From Margaritifera margaritifera (lineage: Eukaryota > Mollusca > Bivalvia > Unionida > Margaritiferidae), in NCBI GenBank assembly GCA_029931535.1, contig JAQPZY010000368.1, positions 1 through 64,000 on the forward strand: 64,000 bases of DNA. Direction: 5' to 3'. Below are positions 32,600 through 45,759 of this stretch, piece by piece (within the stretch, counting starts at the first letter, position 1; each line of letters opens with the position of its first letter). The notes below the pieces were generated by a model. The model was not told where the DNA came from. It saw nothing but the letters and a program-made list of their open reading frames with translations, and searched no databases. Both the position numbers and the translations under genes were made by a program.

Positions 32600-33020
32600 C
32601 TAAATATCGATTGACCTTTGTATTTTCCACAGAGTCAATATTCGGATGAATTTAGTAATATTCCTTTTTAAATGCGGGAAAGTATCAAAATGTTGGTAAA
32701 ACGTTAATATGTTGCCGATAGTTTGTAAAGAAGAAAATACAGTTTCATTTAGAAATCTTATAAATTGTAAAGTAACTATAAGTATGGGTTTGACGTTGAA
32801 CAGCGGCCACGTGTCACTTGTTTCCTTGACGTAGCTTGTATATAATTCATTGTTTCTATTATATTTTGTATACAAGTACCCATAATTATCTCGACCAGTA
32901 TAGCAGAAGAGCTTCTTTTTTTTACTGACTGTGTGAAAGAAACACCAGGTGAACCGTTAGATGTAATTAAATGAAAGTCGATACATTTATATAGAAGTAG
33001 GAGTAGAAACCCCGATGAAA
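32600..33020. repeat. Diverged direct duplication, copy 1
   Basis: It aligns by eye over about 400 bp with 34110-34530. Shared stretches include CAATATTC, TTATAAATTGT, TTGACGTAG, ATCTCGACCAG, ACCGTTAGATGTAATT and AATGAAAGT. Copy 1 starts just beyond the PolB fragment of element B. No coding content is recognised. Confidence 0.75.
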
Positions 33021-34109
33021 ATCAAATACCCTACCACTATTGTGCATACAGTGCACAAAAGAAACTATTTTCAGTGAGTCAATTACTGGAACGGTTCCGG
33101 TCGATTTTTGAAAACCGTGTGCTCACCTCTTGTTATGTGCGAAAAATTAACTCATGATTTATCGAAGTTTCGCTCTTTCTTTCTATAAATTGTATTTAAC
33201 GTCTCGTGCAATGAGGAATTCCTTTTTTAGCAGGGAGTCTAGAGAATATTTACAAGGAGCTTAAGATCTAAACTAGTACTGCTGCCACTACTACTACAAC
33301 TACTACTACTACTACTAATAATAATAATATAACCTGCGGTGTTTCACCTGGATCGCTATGAACATTGCCGGAAACAAAAACTCTTAATGTCACACTAAGC
33401 GAGATCAGTGAGGCAACCAATGTAAAGAAGCAATTTTACAGGGAACAAATAATTGAACACTGGCGAAAATGCATGTCTTACTTTGTTTATTTACACTGGC
33501 GACACCTCACGATTTCCGATTTATACAAATCGTTTGGGAAACAAGCGCAACTTTTACATATCGATACAGCATGGTCACTTAGCAAGAACGACATTTCAAT
33601 GAAGCTCATGATTTTATAGAAATATGTTTAATTATAATGTGTGTTTGTGTGCATAAAGCCAGAATCTTCATAATGCAAATATAACAAAGCGCTTGCTTGA
33701 AGAATAAACAATCTTTTAATATATATTTATATATGTTGAAATTTCTCTCTAACATATTGCTTATTAGCTGCACAAATGCGTCGTTAGGAAGATCGATGGG
33801 TTACTAGGTTGGGAGGTGAGATGTTGGGTTGATCCATATATACGTTTAGAGACTTCGCTAATAGCCAAGTTTATCCGATAAATATTTCATCTTTGGACAT
33901 ATGAAGGTATTGTCGGTGTTCGGCGTGCCGAGAATAGACGGAACAAAACATCCCAAATTCATTAAAAATTAATATGGTCGATATTGAAAAATAGTCAAAG
34001 CATCGCACCGGGAATATTACACAAGCACGTTTTCGTCTAGGAAATGCTTTGAATTTCATATCACTTCAATTGTTTACAAGTTATCGATGTTTCAAGAGAA
34101 AATAATTCT
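33021..34109. other. Non-coding spacer between the duplicated blocks
   Basis: AT-rich with a short (ACT)n/(AAT)n stretch at 33285-33330. No gene is supported. Confidence 0.5.
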
Positions 34110-34530
34110 TTTAGAGTACAGATATTAGCTTTGAAAAAGTCAATATTCCGATGGTTTCAGTAATAATAATTTCTAAATGCTGGGGGAAAAAATCAAAACT
34201 TGCGTAAAAATGTAAATAGGTCTCTGAATTTTTGTGAAGAAAATAATACATTCTAATTTAGAAATGTTATAAATTGTCTTGAAACTGTAAGTTAAGGTTT
34301 GATATTGACAGTGATCGCATGCCACTAGTTACCTTGACGTAGTTTTGATGTATAATTTCTAGATTTTATTATATTTTGCATGTAACCATAATAATCTCGA
34401 CCAGCATAATGGGAGGGCTTCTATTTTTACTCCTGTTTGTATGAAGGGAAATACGTTATTCACCGTTAGATGTAATTGAATGAAAGTTGATAAATTTATA
34501 AATGGTGGAACAAGAAAGAATCATGAAATT
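34110..34530. repeat. Diverged direct duplication, copy 2
   Basis: Counterpart of 32600-33020, about 1.51 kb downstream and in the same orientation. Many substitutions and small indels indicate an old duplication. Confidence 0.75.
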
Positions 34531-35639
34531 TTAGAGCTTACCGTGTTGTTTTTACTGTCTTTGTCTAATGTACCATAAAGTGCCCTACTGTTAGGTCCTT
34601 TCTTTTTATGCAAGGCTTAATCTGCATCTCAGAATGCTCTTTGGTTTTAAATTGTTGCTTTTGCTTATAATTTAATTGAAATTTCGATTTTAAGCAATAT
34701 TTTAAGTTACTTAGACATTTTTCTTTGCATTCTTCAGGTCCTAACCTGTGGTTTTTTAGTTACCTAAATACTAAATTCGCTTTTAATTACTGCCTTTTTA
34801 AAAAGTTTTGCTTCCTTTTATTTAACTTAATGCACTCTGTCTTGTGTCCCATTGTATCTATGTATTATGCTATGTTGTTATGTCTTGCAAGTCATGTTTG
34901 ATTCAATGTCTTGGTTGTTTTTTATGTCATGTCGGTAAAAAGCTCGTTAGAGCTTATGTTAAATTGTTGAGCAACTGGTACGTAATTGACAGTTGGAGCG
35001 GAAGAGCTTTACAGATTATTTCAAAGACAGAATTTTATGCTCGTGCTCAAACCTTGGATATGACCCTAGAAATTAACATTTGCTTTCTTAAAGCTTAGAC
35101 AATCAGTAGAAAATTTATTTTGCTTTTAACTGATACCAAATATGACTTGATTTAATACAAGCGATGGCCAATAAAATTCCTAAATCTTGAAATATAAGTT
35201 CACAGATTCGATCACCTCTCCCCATCACAATCTTCTTTTCGTTGCATCATGATATACAGTATCTTTTCACGTTTAGTCTCGTTCTTGATGCACTCCTATC
35301 AAGAGAGATTACTCATACACGAAAATACACGAGATTGTGAAAAGTGTCAAGCGCTGTTGCTTCGGAATAATCCGCCCCCAGAATGAACAGAATCAATAGA
35401 GCGCATCAAGAGATATAAGGAAATGAAGAAAATGAATAAATAAATAAATAAAACGGTCACTCATATCACAAAGCTGAGGAGGCTCGTGAGTGTTAGAAAT
35501 AAAAGCAAACAAAGGTCTTGTAAAGGTCAATCAGGCAAATAAATGTGTTACGCGCTGAAATTCTTTAGTCCATAATAATTCCATAAGTATTCCAAATATG
35601 AAGAGAATACATCAGATGATGTTGAAAATAAGTAAGTTT
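34531..35639. other. Non-coding stretch
   Basis: An 84-codon open frame at 34844-35098 has no recognisable domain. Nothing else was found. Confidence 0.45.
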
Positions 35640-36110
35640 ATTGGGACAAACGGGAAATTAACACGGTGCCGCCATGTTGAAAGGTATGTTTTTTTAACAG
35701 TTTAGCATGAGGTGACGGTCTGTTCTCTTACTGAAATACTATAAGACAACATACGTTTCGCAAGAAGAGTTTGTCTGCTGGTTCTATTTTTGACGGAAAT
35801 GTAAGGGATTAGAGTTTGTACGCTCTTTAAATGAACTGTCGTAGAGGAGTCCTTTGTTAAATATACTAAATAATATACTGGAGCAAACGGGACATTAACA
35901 TTAGGTGTCCATTTTGAAAGGTATGTTTTTTAACAGTGTAGCATGAGGCGACGATCTGCTCTCTAACTGAAGTGCCGTATGACGACATACGTTTCATATG
36001 AGGGGTATGTCTGTTAGGGACATGTTGGTTCTATTTTGGAGGGAAATGTAATGGATTAGAGTTTGTCAACCGGGAAAACGGGAGTTTGTCTGTTCTCTAA
36101 ATGAAATGAC
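35640..36110 (+). repeat. Two tandem copies of a 240-bp unit resembling Polinton A terminal units
   Basis: 35640-35875 and 35876-36110 share AACGGGA(A/C)ATTAACA, TTGAAAGGTATGTTTTTT, AACAGT, TAGCATGAGG and ATACGTTTC. The first part of each unit resembles the ACGGGAAATTAACATTAGG core of element A's terminal repeats. They are followed directly by an array with element A's inner core. Confidence 0.7.
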
Positions 36111-36289
36111 TTATTTTGTTTTGCTAGATAGCAAAACTAACTTCTTTAACTCCCCTTACAACCCTATGATCCCACTTATAAAGTTAAAATTTCTACCTTA
36201 CTCTATAATATCTCTACCCCTACCCTACCCTCCTTTAAAAAACCAAACTACCATCCTCATAATCCTTACATATCAATGCTTAATTATTT

Positions 36290-37095
36290 ACAATCCACCA
36301 CCTAGTTGTCTACTATCCAGCACCCAGTTATATACTATCCACTAGCCAATTATCTACTATCAACGCCTACTGATCTACTATCCACCAACTAGTTATCTAC
36401 TATCCCCCAACCAATTATCTACTATTTGCACCCAATTATCTACTATCCACCAACCCGTTATTCATTATCAACACCCAGTTTATATACTATCCACAAACCA
36501 GTTATCTACTATTCGCCAACTAGTTATCTACTATACAAAACCTACTTATTTACTATCCAAAGTCCAGTGATCTACTATCCACCAACCCGTTATCTACTAT
36601 CCAACACCCAGAGATCTACTATCTACCAATTGATTAATACTATCAATACACTGTTATTTCTTATCCAAAAAACAGTTATCTACTATTCACCAGTGACCAA
36701 CTATCCACAAACCAATTATCTACTATCCAGTACCCATATATATACTATCCACAAACCAGTTATCTACTATCCAGCACCCAGTTATCTACTATCCACAAAC
36801 AAGTTATCTACTATCCACCAACCAATTATCTACTATCATCATCCAGCTATCTACTATTCAGCACCAGTTATCTACTATCCATCAATCAGTTATCTACTAT
36901 CCAACACCCAGTAATATACTATCCACAAACAAGTTATCTACTATCCACCAACCAATTATCTATCAGCATCCAGCTATCTACTATTCAGCACTCAGTTTTC
37001 TACTATGCACAAACCAGTTATATACTATCTACCAACCAGTGACCTACTATCCACCAACCAAATATATACTATCCATCAATCAGTTATCTAAACCT
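36290..37095 (+). repeat. About 20-bp minisatellite (CCAACCAGTTATCTACTATC), roughly 38 units
   Basis: Units vary between 18 and 24 bp around TTATCTACTATCCAACACCCA. The core ACTATCCAACAC is the same as in the subterminal arrays of element A. The plus strand is almost free of G. Long Tyr/Pro/Ile-rich open frames across it are artefacts. Confidence 0.9.
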
Positions 37096-37990
37096 TCTAA
37101 ATAAAACTAACATCACTATCCCTTATACCACTCTATGATCCCCCTTATAAATTAAGTAAATAAAACATCCAGCCCCTTATATAAGGCCCCTTAGTTACCT
37201 CCCTTTATAATATACCTACTCTAACCTCCTATTTTTAAAAACAAAAATACCTTCAGTATCTTCACTACAATCCTATAGAGTAAGCTTTACTCATCAGATG
37301 GCAGACCATATAAATCCCTTCTAAATAAAACTAACAACCCTAATCCTAATCCTAACACTTATAATCCCTCTTATAAATGAAGTAAAATTCTATATGTCCA
37401 TCTATAATGTCCCTACCTTCCGATTTAAACAAAACCACTACCCCATTCACACAAAGTAGGATATAAAAGCAAAAAAATACAAGAAATAAATATTAAATCA
37501 CTTATTTAAAACAATACTTTCTCAATCTCCCCTTATTTGTCAAGGATTCCCTTATAAAGTTAAAATCTCTACCCGCTTTTATAATATCCCCACCCAAATG
37601 ACCCCACACCTTTAGATGTAAAAGAAGCAGTATAAAATACAATTTAAATTCCTTATCAGAAAACTAACTTCATTATCTCTCTTACCACCCTATGAGCCCT
37701 ATTATAAAGTAAAATTCTTTACCTCCATCTATAACATCCTGAATCTCTCTACCCTCCTATTTTTAAACAAAAGACTACCATCCCAGACACACAGGGTAGG
37801 ATTAAAAAGGAGTATAAATAAAAACAATTAACACCCACCCAACCCCTACAACCCCTCTTATACAGTAAAAAAACACCTAGCCTCTTCTATAATGACCCTT
37901 AGTTACCTCCATTTATAATATCCCTAACCGATAATACTTTTCTATTTTAGACAAAACTACCGCCCCATTCGCATCTAGTTTTTGTTTCTA
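37096..37990 (+). repeat. Degenerate G-poor repeat field
   Basis: Several diverged copies of a 200-300 bp motif recur: TCTAAATAAAACTAACA, CCCTTATA, CTATGATCCC, TTATAAAGTAAAATTCT and TTTTTAAACAAAA. The strand has very few G residues, continuing the asymmetry of the preceding array. Confidence 0.6.
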
Positions 37991-38264
37991 TTTAGATAGG
38001 AAGATGTGAGTTTATTTACACTCTAAATTATGTTACAATTCTGCTAGCATACTGTGAGGCCAAAGTTTCATTCAGCAATTTTGATACAAAGTTAAAAAAA
38101 AGTCATCTTAAAGTGATCAATAACTGACATTTTTTTTACCCCCAAGGTCAATATAATTGTGACAGTTGGAAATTTATTTTTTCAATCTAGGCACAGGGTG
38201 TTTTGGCAAAAATGTAATGTCCTGAAGTTAATTTTGGTCTACTGCTGTTTAAAACCATCAAACA

Positions 38265-38445
38265 AACGCGTGTGTGTGTGTGTGTTTGTATTTGGTGTAA
38301 ATCAATGACATTAATGAGATTACACACCAACGTACCGAGGACACACCTCGAACCGAGGACGTCCTCGGTGGAAAAAGGGTAAAATCTTGCTTCTACGGAC
38401 AATTTTAACCCAAAACAGTGTAAAAACATGATTTGTAGAAATGCT
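38265..38445 (+). repeat. Dispersed repeat, copy 1 of an inverted pair, with internal palindrome
   Basis: Reverse-complement match to 42393-42575 over about 170 bp, including TTTGTATTTGGTGTAAATC, ATTAATGAGATTACACACCA and AGTGTAAAAACATGATTTGT. It contains the perfect 18-bp palindrome ACCGAGGACGTCCTCGGT (38352-38369). A (GT)n run begins it. No coding potential; probably a small non-autonomous element. Confidence 0.85.
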
Positions 38446-38783
38446 CTATCATATTTTCCCCATTCCTGTTTTCTTACCTAAATAGTTATCATACTAACTA
38501 TTATTGGTAAAAATAAAAATGACATTGAAATGCTAATAAAACTCGAAATATTTCAAAAGAGGCTTGCGGAAATGCCGCAATCTAGATATTGAAAAAAAAC
38601 ATACGGTATAGCCCCTGTGACGGCGATGGAGGGACATACCAGTTCCATTATGGTATATAGTTGTCCTGGGGACGCCCATCTATCGCCTCCACATGCTAGA
38701 AATGCAATACACCAAGCTCAATAGAATTTATATATACACTTTCCTTAATACATTTACTCTCACTTATTCCTTATTATCCTTTG

Positions 38784-38790
38784 TATATAT

Positions 38791-38864
<74 letters not shown>
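38784..38864. repeat. (TA)n microsatellite
   Basis: A nearly pure TA run of about 80 bp. Confidence 0.95.
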
Positions 38865-38866
<2 letters not shown>

Positions 38867-40610
38867 GTAAACTAAATAATAACTTACACATTATTTGACC
38901 AAATACTGCCGTCCACACAGAAATACAATTGTATAGAACTTCATAACACAAATATAGCACCCATACAGATATCATCCACTGGACAAAAGGAATCTTTGGC
39001 AAGGATCACAAAATAAATGGGCTACATGGCATGGAACCCAGGCACAAAGTGTAATTCCTGAGGAGGGGAATACATGCCATAGTAAATTCTCTTTAGACCA
39101 GTGGCAGAGCGAATGTGGACCTGGAAACGGGAACCTAAACAAGTGTGCCAAATAAAAAAATTATAATATCATGAACCCTAATCTTAAACATAACCATAAT
39201 ACATTTTTCATTCCAAATTTTATTTGGGTTTTTATCAACCCACAACAATAGACTTTTGGGGGATACAAACAGATATATAAAAAAAAACTTTACAATTTTC
39301 GGATCAATAGGGGGTCACCTTAAAGGCCTTCTAGCTTTTATAGCTTGAGGTCCGAGAGGTGTCCACACAAATAAACGGATTAGTAGTAGATTGTATTTTC
39401 GATACCGCTGTGTATATTTCACTGGGAACATGTTTAGCAAACAATTTAAAAGTGACTGCGGGAATGAAAAAAAAATCACAGCATTTCTCGCATTTTTTAT
39501 TTTAATAACGAAATGTAACCCGCTAATACTTACGTGTGATTTCTTTTTTCTTTTGTTTGTTTAAAAGCAGAATCTCTCTCTCCCTCTCTCTCTCTGTCTC
39601 TGTCTCTGTCTCTCTCATTAAAATTACTATCATGCCTTGTTAGTTTGTTTTCGTTTTTTTCTGACCTTTCTCATGGAATGTTTAGATTTCCTCTCTTTTA
39701 AAATTGATATCACACAAATGAAAGTGCAGACTGTGAATACTTATTCCTCGGCCTGTGTATGCTCGTTGAAGTCCAGATAGATGCAGAGAAACACATATCC
39801 TTTCAGGACGTCTGAACTAATGATGAACATTGATCAAAGCCTGAATGAAATGCCAGTGGATATATATTTACAATATCAGTGTACCGGCAATAAATATAAA
39901 CAGCACGTCAACTCTGGAAGTTAGGATTGTCGTAATAATGTATGTTCTGAATGGTCTCGCTGTCGGTGTTTTATACAGCTGTTCGATTTGTACCTTTCTT
40001 TTTCTTTTTCTTTAGCGAAGTCCCGAAATATGCTTAACCTATTGTGGTCTAATTAACAAGATCGTAAACCCAAACTAACACCAACATTCTGCATGAATAT
40101 CAGGAATAATTTTAAAATTAAAAAAGTTTTACAAAATAAATAAATAAAGGTTTACAAAATTAAATTATGGGAAAGTAATCATCTGACATGTTAGAAAAAG
40201 ATACAGAAACGAAAACTGTTCAATACTTTTCGGATACTGATATCAGTAGTTTTGATTGACCTGTATTATAAAACTGTTTGATTTGGATAATGAACATCAT
40301 GTGCACTAACGATATGACTTTAAAACTTTGTCAATGAACATGAACAGCTGCCTCAATACATACAAGTGATAAGTAACTGTTACCGCCACAATGGTTTCAT
40401 CTACAACTATATTCAGTTCTTTATGGCAAATACATTGTTATTTTAATATTTGTTATTGTGGTTGACGGATTGACTAATTGACTGATTGACCGATTGTTCT
40501 GCAATTAGACTTTAGTGTGACATAACAAGTTTCGAAATAGTCCACCGCTCTGGAGATCATATCAATTAGCTGGATTTGAACATTCATGGCAGGAATAATA
40601 CATGTATAAC

Positions 40611-40611
40611 C

Positions 40612-40658
<47 letters not shown>

Positions 40659-40660
40659 AG
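40611..40660. repeat. (CT)n microsatellite
   Basis: About 24 CT units with one TT interruption. Confidence 0.95.
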
Positions 40661-42392
40661 GCATGTTCAGATTTAATGTTGAAAATATGAGGCAATGTTT
40701 GTGTTTACCATACTATGTATTTTCGTGGTGACATCGTATTTTTCAAGCTGCTTTTAGCTGAATAAATTGAGCGTGCATACGACGTTGTTTCTTTTGTATT
40801 TTGTAGAGTGTTTTATATCAATCTGAAAACAAAAATACTAATATACAAAAAAGACCCCCAAAACACAACATATCTATTTTTAATTGAATTGAAGTTTCCA
40901 GCAATGGCTACAGCACTGACGGCTCGTGTAATATCCCTGAAGTACAAGGGGTCAAAATGTTCTATGACAGTTCATGTTTGTATAGAGTTAATGGATGGGG
41001 ATATTTTTCAAATAGTACTTACAAACAGTTTATCCATTTGTATTGTTTTGGCGCTAGTAATGAAAAAGATACACTTTAACGGTACTATACTCTCACGGTT
41101 CACTTTCCAAGTTACTTATATTATACATTTGGCAATTCAAAGTGCATTGTAAAGGATTTTTGTATTGCTGATTGCTACTGTATAGGGGACGCGAAGAAAT
41201 TTTCAAACAGTTTTCTGATCCCCATGTTGCCTTCTGTGTAAAACCTACTAGAAAAAGACTATATGAGTAGGAATATTAATGTCTGATACAGTTTTTAATA
41301 AATGTACTTTTAACTTACGGTATATAGGCTTGTCCTGTCGAACATCTTGTGCGCTTTGGCTATCATTAAAAACCTGCTTAAATTTGGAAAAGCAAATAAA
41401 ACGTAACAATACCTAATTAACACCACTGTACTCCTATACAGATTGGTGTTTGGGCATTTATATTTTGTATTGTGTTAATGAGACTTCATTTACAACAGAA
41501 CTATGTATACAAGCATAATGCATGATATGTAAATCAAAGTCATCAGCTCACTAAATGAAGCAGGTATATGCGTATAAAGGCACATTTGAATGCATATATC
41601 ATTTAATAATAGCTTGCACATTTAGCTGCCAGTCTTATGAGTGCGATGATGATGACAAACATTGCTGTAATGAAATGTTTCCTTTTGGGACTGATGATCT
41701 TGATTATAAATGTCTGACTACCATCTATCTACTGAATTTATATGCACGTAACGTTTCAGTTCGGTTGGTCGTACTTCGATGTCACTATAACAGGATCTGT
41801 CATGAGATGCATAACCATTCTCTCCTGTTTTGAACAGTAAGTATGCAAATGATGTAATAAGGTCGCATATTGTTCACTGAATAATAAAAATATTCCATAT
41901 CAAGGGCATCTTTTCAATAGCTTCACATGTGTAAAACCTCGCGGCAATCAGGGCGTTTTAACTTTCGGGTCGGATAAATATGCGAGTTCGGTACAACTCT
42001 AGAAGGAATTTGTACGTTTTTTTACAGCAGTTTCCTGTACCTCTTTCGTATGACATGTCGTAGATTTATTTGCCTGTATTAGACGTGTAAAGCACGAATG
42101 TATTTTGTTTCCCATCACTATTTACTCACATGCATGAAATATTATTACAAATACCAGAGACCGTTGTATGCCCTAGCTTTTCTTCTTCTTCTTTAGCTAA
42201 GTTATTGGTATTTGATGCTTGGATCTAAAGGAAGATAAAAATAGCTGGAAACCTGTAATTTGATTGAGCAGATCTCTCTACAAGTTTTCCACCGGGCAAT
42301 CGAGGACATGGTTTCGGGCGTGTGTATCGCCAGCTTTGGAGAAAAGATACACTCCAAAATCGCGAACAAGCACCAAGCGTGTAAACGGGGAC

Positions 42393-42575
42393 ATTTCTAC
42401 AAATCATGTTTTTACACTGTTTTGGGTTAAAATTGTCCATAGAAGCAAGATTTTACCCTTTTTCCAACCGAGGACGTCCTCGGTTTGAGGTGTGTCCTTG
42501 GTACGTTGGTGTGTAATCTCATTAATGTCATCGATTTACACCAAATACAAACACCAACACACACACACACATATA
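42393..42575 (-). repeat. Dispersed repeat, copy 2 of the inverted pair
   Basis: Minus-strand counterpart of 38265-38445. The 18-bp palindrome recurs exactly at 42467-42484. It ends in a (CA)n run, the complement of copy 1's (GT)n. Confidence 0.85.
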
Positions 42576-44199
42576 ATAAATAATGACTAAATTAAAATTG
42601 GAATTGATTGAATTATCTATGAATCATGACCTTAAAGTAACTGAACTTCAAACAGTCTGATTCATCGTTTTATTGTCTCTATAGTCTACAAGTTCCTTCT
42701 GTCGTGGGTGTATCATTGTGGTCCTGTTTCATTTTCAAAAAGCTAATTTTGTATTTTTATGTCTCTGTCTGTGAGTGGACAGGTACCAGTTTCTTATTTT
42801 ATATGATATGGGCCTCCAGAATTGAAGGGAAGGAAAATAAAAATAAACCAGTAGACAGATTATTACAACTGTATGTGTTCTAGTGTGCACTCCCCCTCAT
42901 CTCACCGTTATCAACATTATTACTATCACTTAACCGAATATAAGTCATCGAAAAACTTCAGCTCTCAAATACTTTGAAAAAATATTCTTGCTCTGATGCA
43001 AAGAAGTAAAAAAAACATATTATATCCATTGTATTAGTTTTAAAAAAATTGGATGTTAAAGAAAAAAAAAAAAATACAGGCTCGAAAAGAAAATCCTAAC
43101 ATGCCCCTCCCCCCCCCCCCCCCCCCGAAGTTAAATGGTCGGTCCCTTCAGCATGTTAACATAGAACCAAGCCTTGAATACAAGTGCACCAATTGTATAG
43201 TGTTCGACTTAATTATGAAACTAGGAAATAAACAAACTTTCAGGTCTGAAAAATGTTAAAAATGCTTTTCTTGTGCACTGAATGCGAATCCATTCATAAG
43301 AAGAATGTATAAACACTCACGCAAGCATTAGCACGCACCCTCAGACATGACATCGAGCTGGTCTTTTTTTAAAAAAAGAGCAGCATACTCGGGGATAAAT
43401 GTAATTTATACCAGATTTCAGGCTGGCAATCAGTCTATTAATTTACCGTTTAATTTCAAATAATGCAGCATCCATGGTTGACAATGTTGCTTGATACTGA
43501 CAAGCTTTCAGTTTGCGTGTGTACACACTCACACATGTACATATACAACACACATGTACAAATCAAGTTGACAAATAAAAATAAAATAATGTACAAAACA
43601 TTCTGCATGAACACTGGCTCCAAAAAGGACCGTCACCGCCACATTTTGCTAGCTAGGGTCATTCATGTTGCTTTTCTCTCTTTCTCTCTCGTCACGGATG
43701 CTATTAGTCAAATATCGATGGAAGTATATATGTGCTTGATACCCCAAATTCATATAAAGCCATAGCTCTCCGATGATCTATCTACAGAGAGGCATACCGG
43801 ACAACACAGTCCACTCGTAACAGCTACAGTAGATAACGCATTATGACAGAACATTTATGCGCACAAGTCCTATGCGACAATTGCCCTTGCCCATTAAAGT
43901 TTGTATAACCATATATTTTTTGTAGCGGAGCGGAGACCTTATGAGAAATGCCTGAAATAAATCAAATATTTTTCAGTTCAATTTACATGAGACACGTGCC
44001 ACCCCTTTATGACTTAGGGACCCAGCATTTCATTTTCGGGAGATGGGGTGAGAGGGACTAAGATTTTTTGAGAGAAAGAAAAACATGTCCGGTTCTCAAA
44101 TATCTTTGTAACAAATCTCTGATTATATAGCACAGAAAGACCCTATTGTATCCATTGTATTATGATTATTATATAGTTTTCGGGGGGGGCGGGTAGGGG
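42576..44199. other. Non-coding stretch
   Basis: Contains an A-run near 43060, a C-run at 43108-43126 and no supported gene. Confidence 0.5.
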
Positions 44200-44395
44200 G
44201 GCACGCGGTTGCTCAGTTGGTAGAGTGTCGGATTCGTAATCCAAGGGTCGTGGGTTCGATACGTTCCCAGGGCACAGCCTGGGCCGGCAGTCTCGGTGTG
44301 TCTTTGAAAAAGGCACTTAGCTTCTACTTCTTCGGCATGATATAACCATTAATGTCTTTGAAGTGCCGTTAACACCTCATCCCCCCCCCCCCCGT
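44200..44395 (+). mobile_element. tRNA-derived SINE, best-preserved copy
   Basis: The head reads GCACGCGGTTGCTCAGTTGG TAGAG (A-box-like), then GGTCGTGGGTTCGATACGTT (B-box-like), i.e. a tRNA-type polymerase III promoter. It is followed by a non-tRNA body with GTGTGTCTTTGAAAAAGGCA and a terminal C-run (44384-44394). The same body occurs at 5960-6040 and, inverted, at 49580-49625. The cloverleaf is not intact, so it is a SINE rather than a tRNA gene. Confidence 0.8.
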
Positions 44396-45759
44396 CATTT
44401 TTGACAACATAAATAATACTTCCGGAGTTTTTTAAAACTTCTTATTCAAACCTTGCGATAGATAACAGTTTGAGTTATTCGTCAGACACATGTAACAAAT
44501 GGAAAGTAAGACAGAAATAAAGAATAGTGTGAACAGAATAAGCACGAATCACAGAAGGCAAAATAAATAGAAACTTATAAATATAACATTTTAAAGAAAC
44601 AAAAAAAAGAAAAGACAAAAAATAATAAAGATTCTACGGTAGGGTTCGAACAGCTGCTGTCTGTTCAAGTGTTACTAAATCCGAAATCGTTTGACCTTTG
44701 TACCATCGGCCTGCATTCATGATACAGTTGACAATTTACTATATATAAACAACAATGTGACCATGTGAGGTTCCTTGGGGTAATATCTGTATCATAAGCT
44801 TCAATTATCTGCTTTTTATTCTCTATTTTTAGAAGAAAAAAATTTGTTTACGCATCGATGCATTAAAAGTAAACTCATATCGTACAATAATCCCTTTTTC
44901 AATAAATATTTCTTTGAAACTGCTGTAATCAACATTGTTATAATGATTCAGTGCTGATTTCATAATTTTAACGTATGGGTGTGATTCACATTATTATTCA
45001 TATCCTGATCCTGTTTGCCTGAGTTCCAATATATTAGAAAGCATAGAAGAGTAAAATATAGATAAAAAAACAATGCAACTTAATATGATCAAGGTAACGA
45101 AAAAATACACGGAGATTTTATTTCTTACCATCATTCCCTTTTTACAGATAATTTTAGTCAAAAATAGCATTATCGACTGCTTCTTTCTTTCTTTCTTTTT
45201 TTATTGATGTGAACCTCATTCTTCCATGCGCCCCTTCTATATTTTAGCTGCTCGCATCTAAATATTCCAATTATGATTTGCGCAAAAAGAATGCCTCAAA
45301 ACGCAATCAGAATCAGAAACAGAAAGAGAGAAAAATAAAATCTCCCATACAAATAGCAATCGGCATTTGAACATCAATTTTGTTTAAATAAACATAAAAT
45401 GGCATTTTGTGTTACTGTGAAATTGGCCGATAAGGTGAAGTGCATATAACGGGTTATCTAAGAAATGCATTTTGCCATCATTTTTCTGTTTGTTAGGGAT
45501 AAGCGCAATCGAGAACATGCATAAAATTCGCATATGTGTAGTTGGTTACAAATAAAAATGATAAAAATTGAGATCTACGTATCAATAAAAGATGTGGGAA
45601 ATGCTATTCTACTACCCCAGGCGTCGGCGTCTGCGGCCGTACAAATAAAAGCACATACATATCTACAGCATTACCGAATTTCAACCATTCTTTCTTCCTA
45701 TGTCATAGGCAACAGTTTGGAATCGGTGAGGTGACTGAGGTGGATAACCTTGTACATAC
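44396..45759. other. Non-coding stretch
   Basis: AT-rich. No gene or named repeat was recognised. Confidence 0.5.

Larger units (their letters stand above)
38446..42392. other. Non-coding stretch with simple repeats
   Basis: Contains (TA)n at 38784-38864, CT-rich tracts at 39573-39616 and 40611-40660, and otherwise AT-rich unique sequence. Open frames of 92-114 codons (40808-41152, 41555-41833) show no recognisable domain. 38600-38690 is locally GC-richer but unassigned. Confidence 0.5.

Noticed and set aside
36426..36914. 162-codon Tyr/Pro-rich ORF
   Set aside because: Translation of a 20-bp minisatellite; no unit-independent protein signal.
44200..44275. tRNA gene
   Set aside because: A- and B-box-like motifs are present but no complete cloverleaf can be drawn, and a SINE body with further copies follows.
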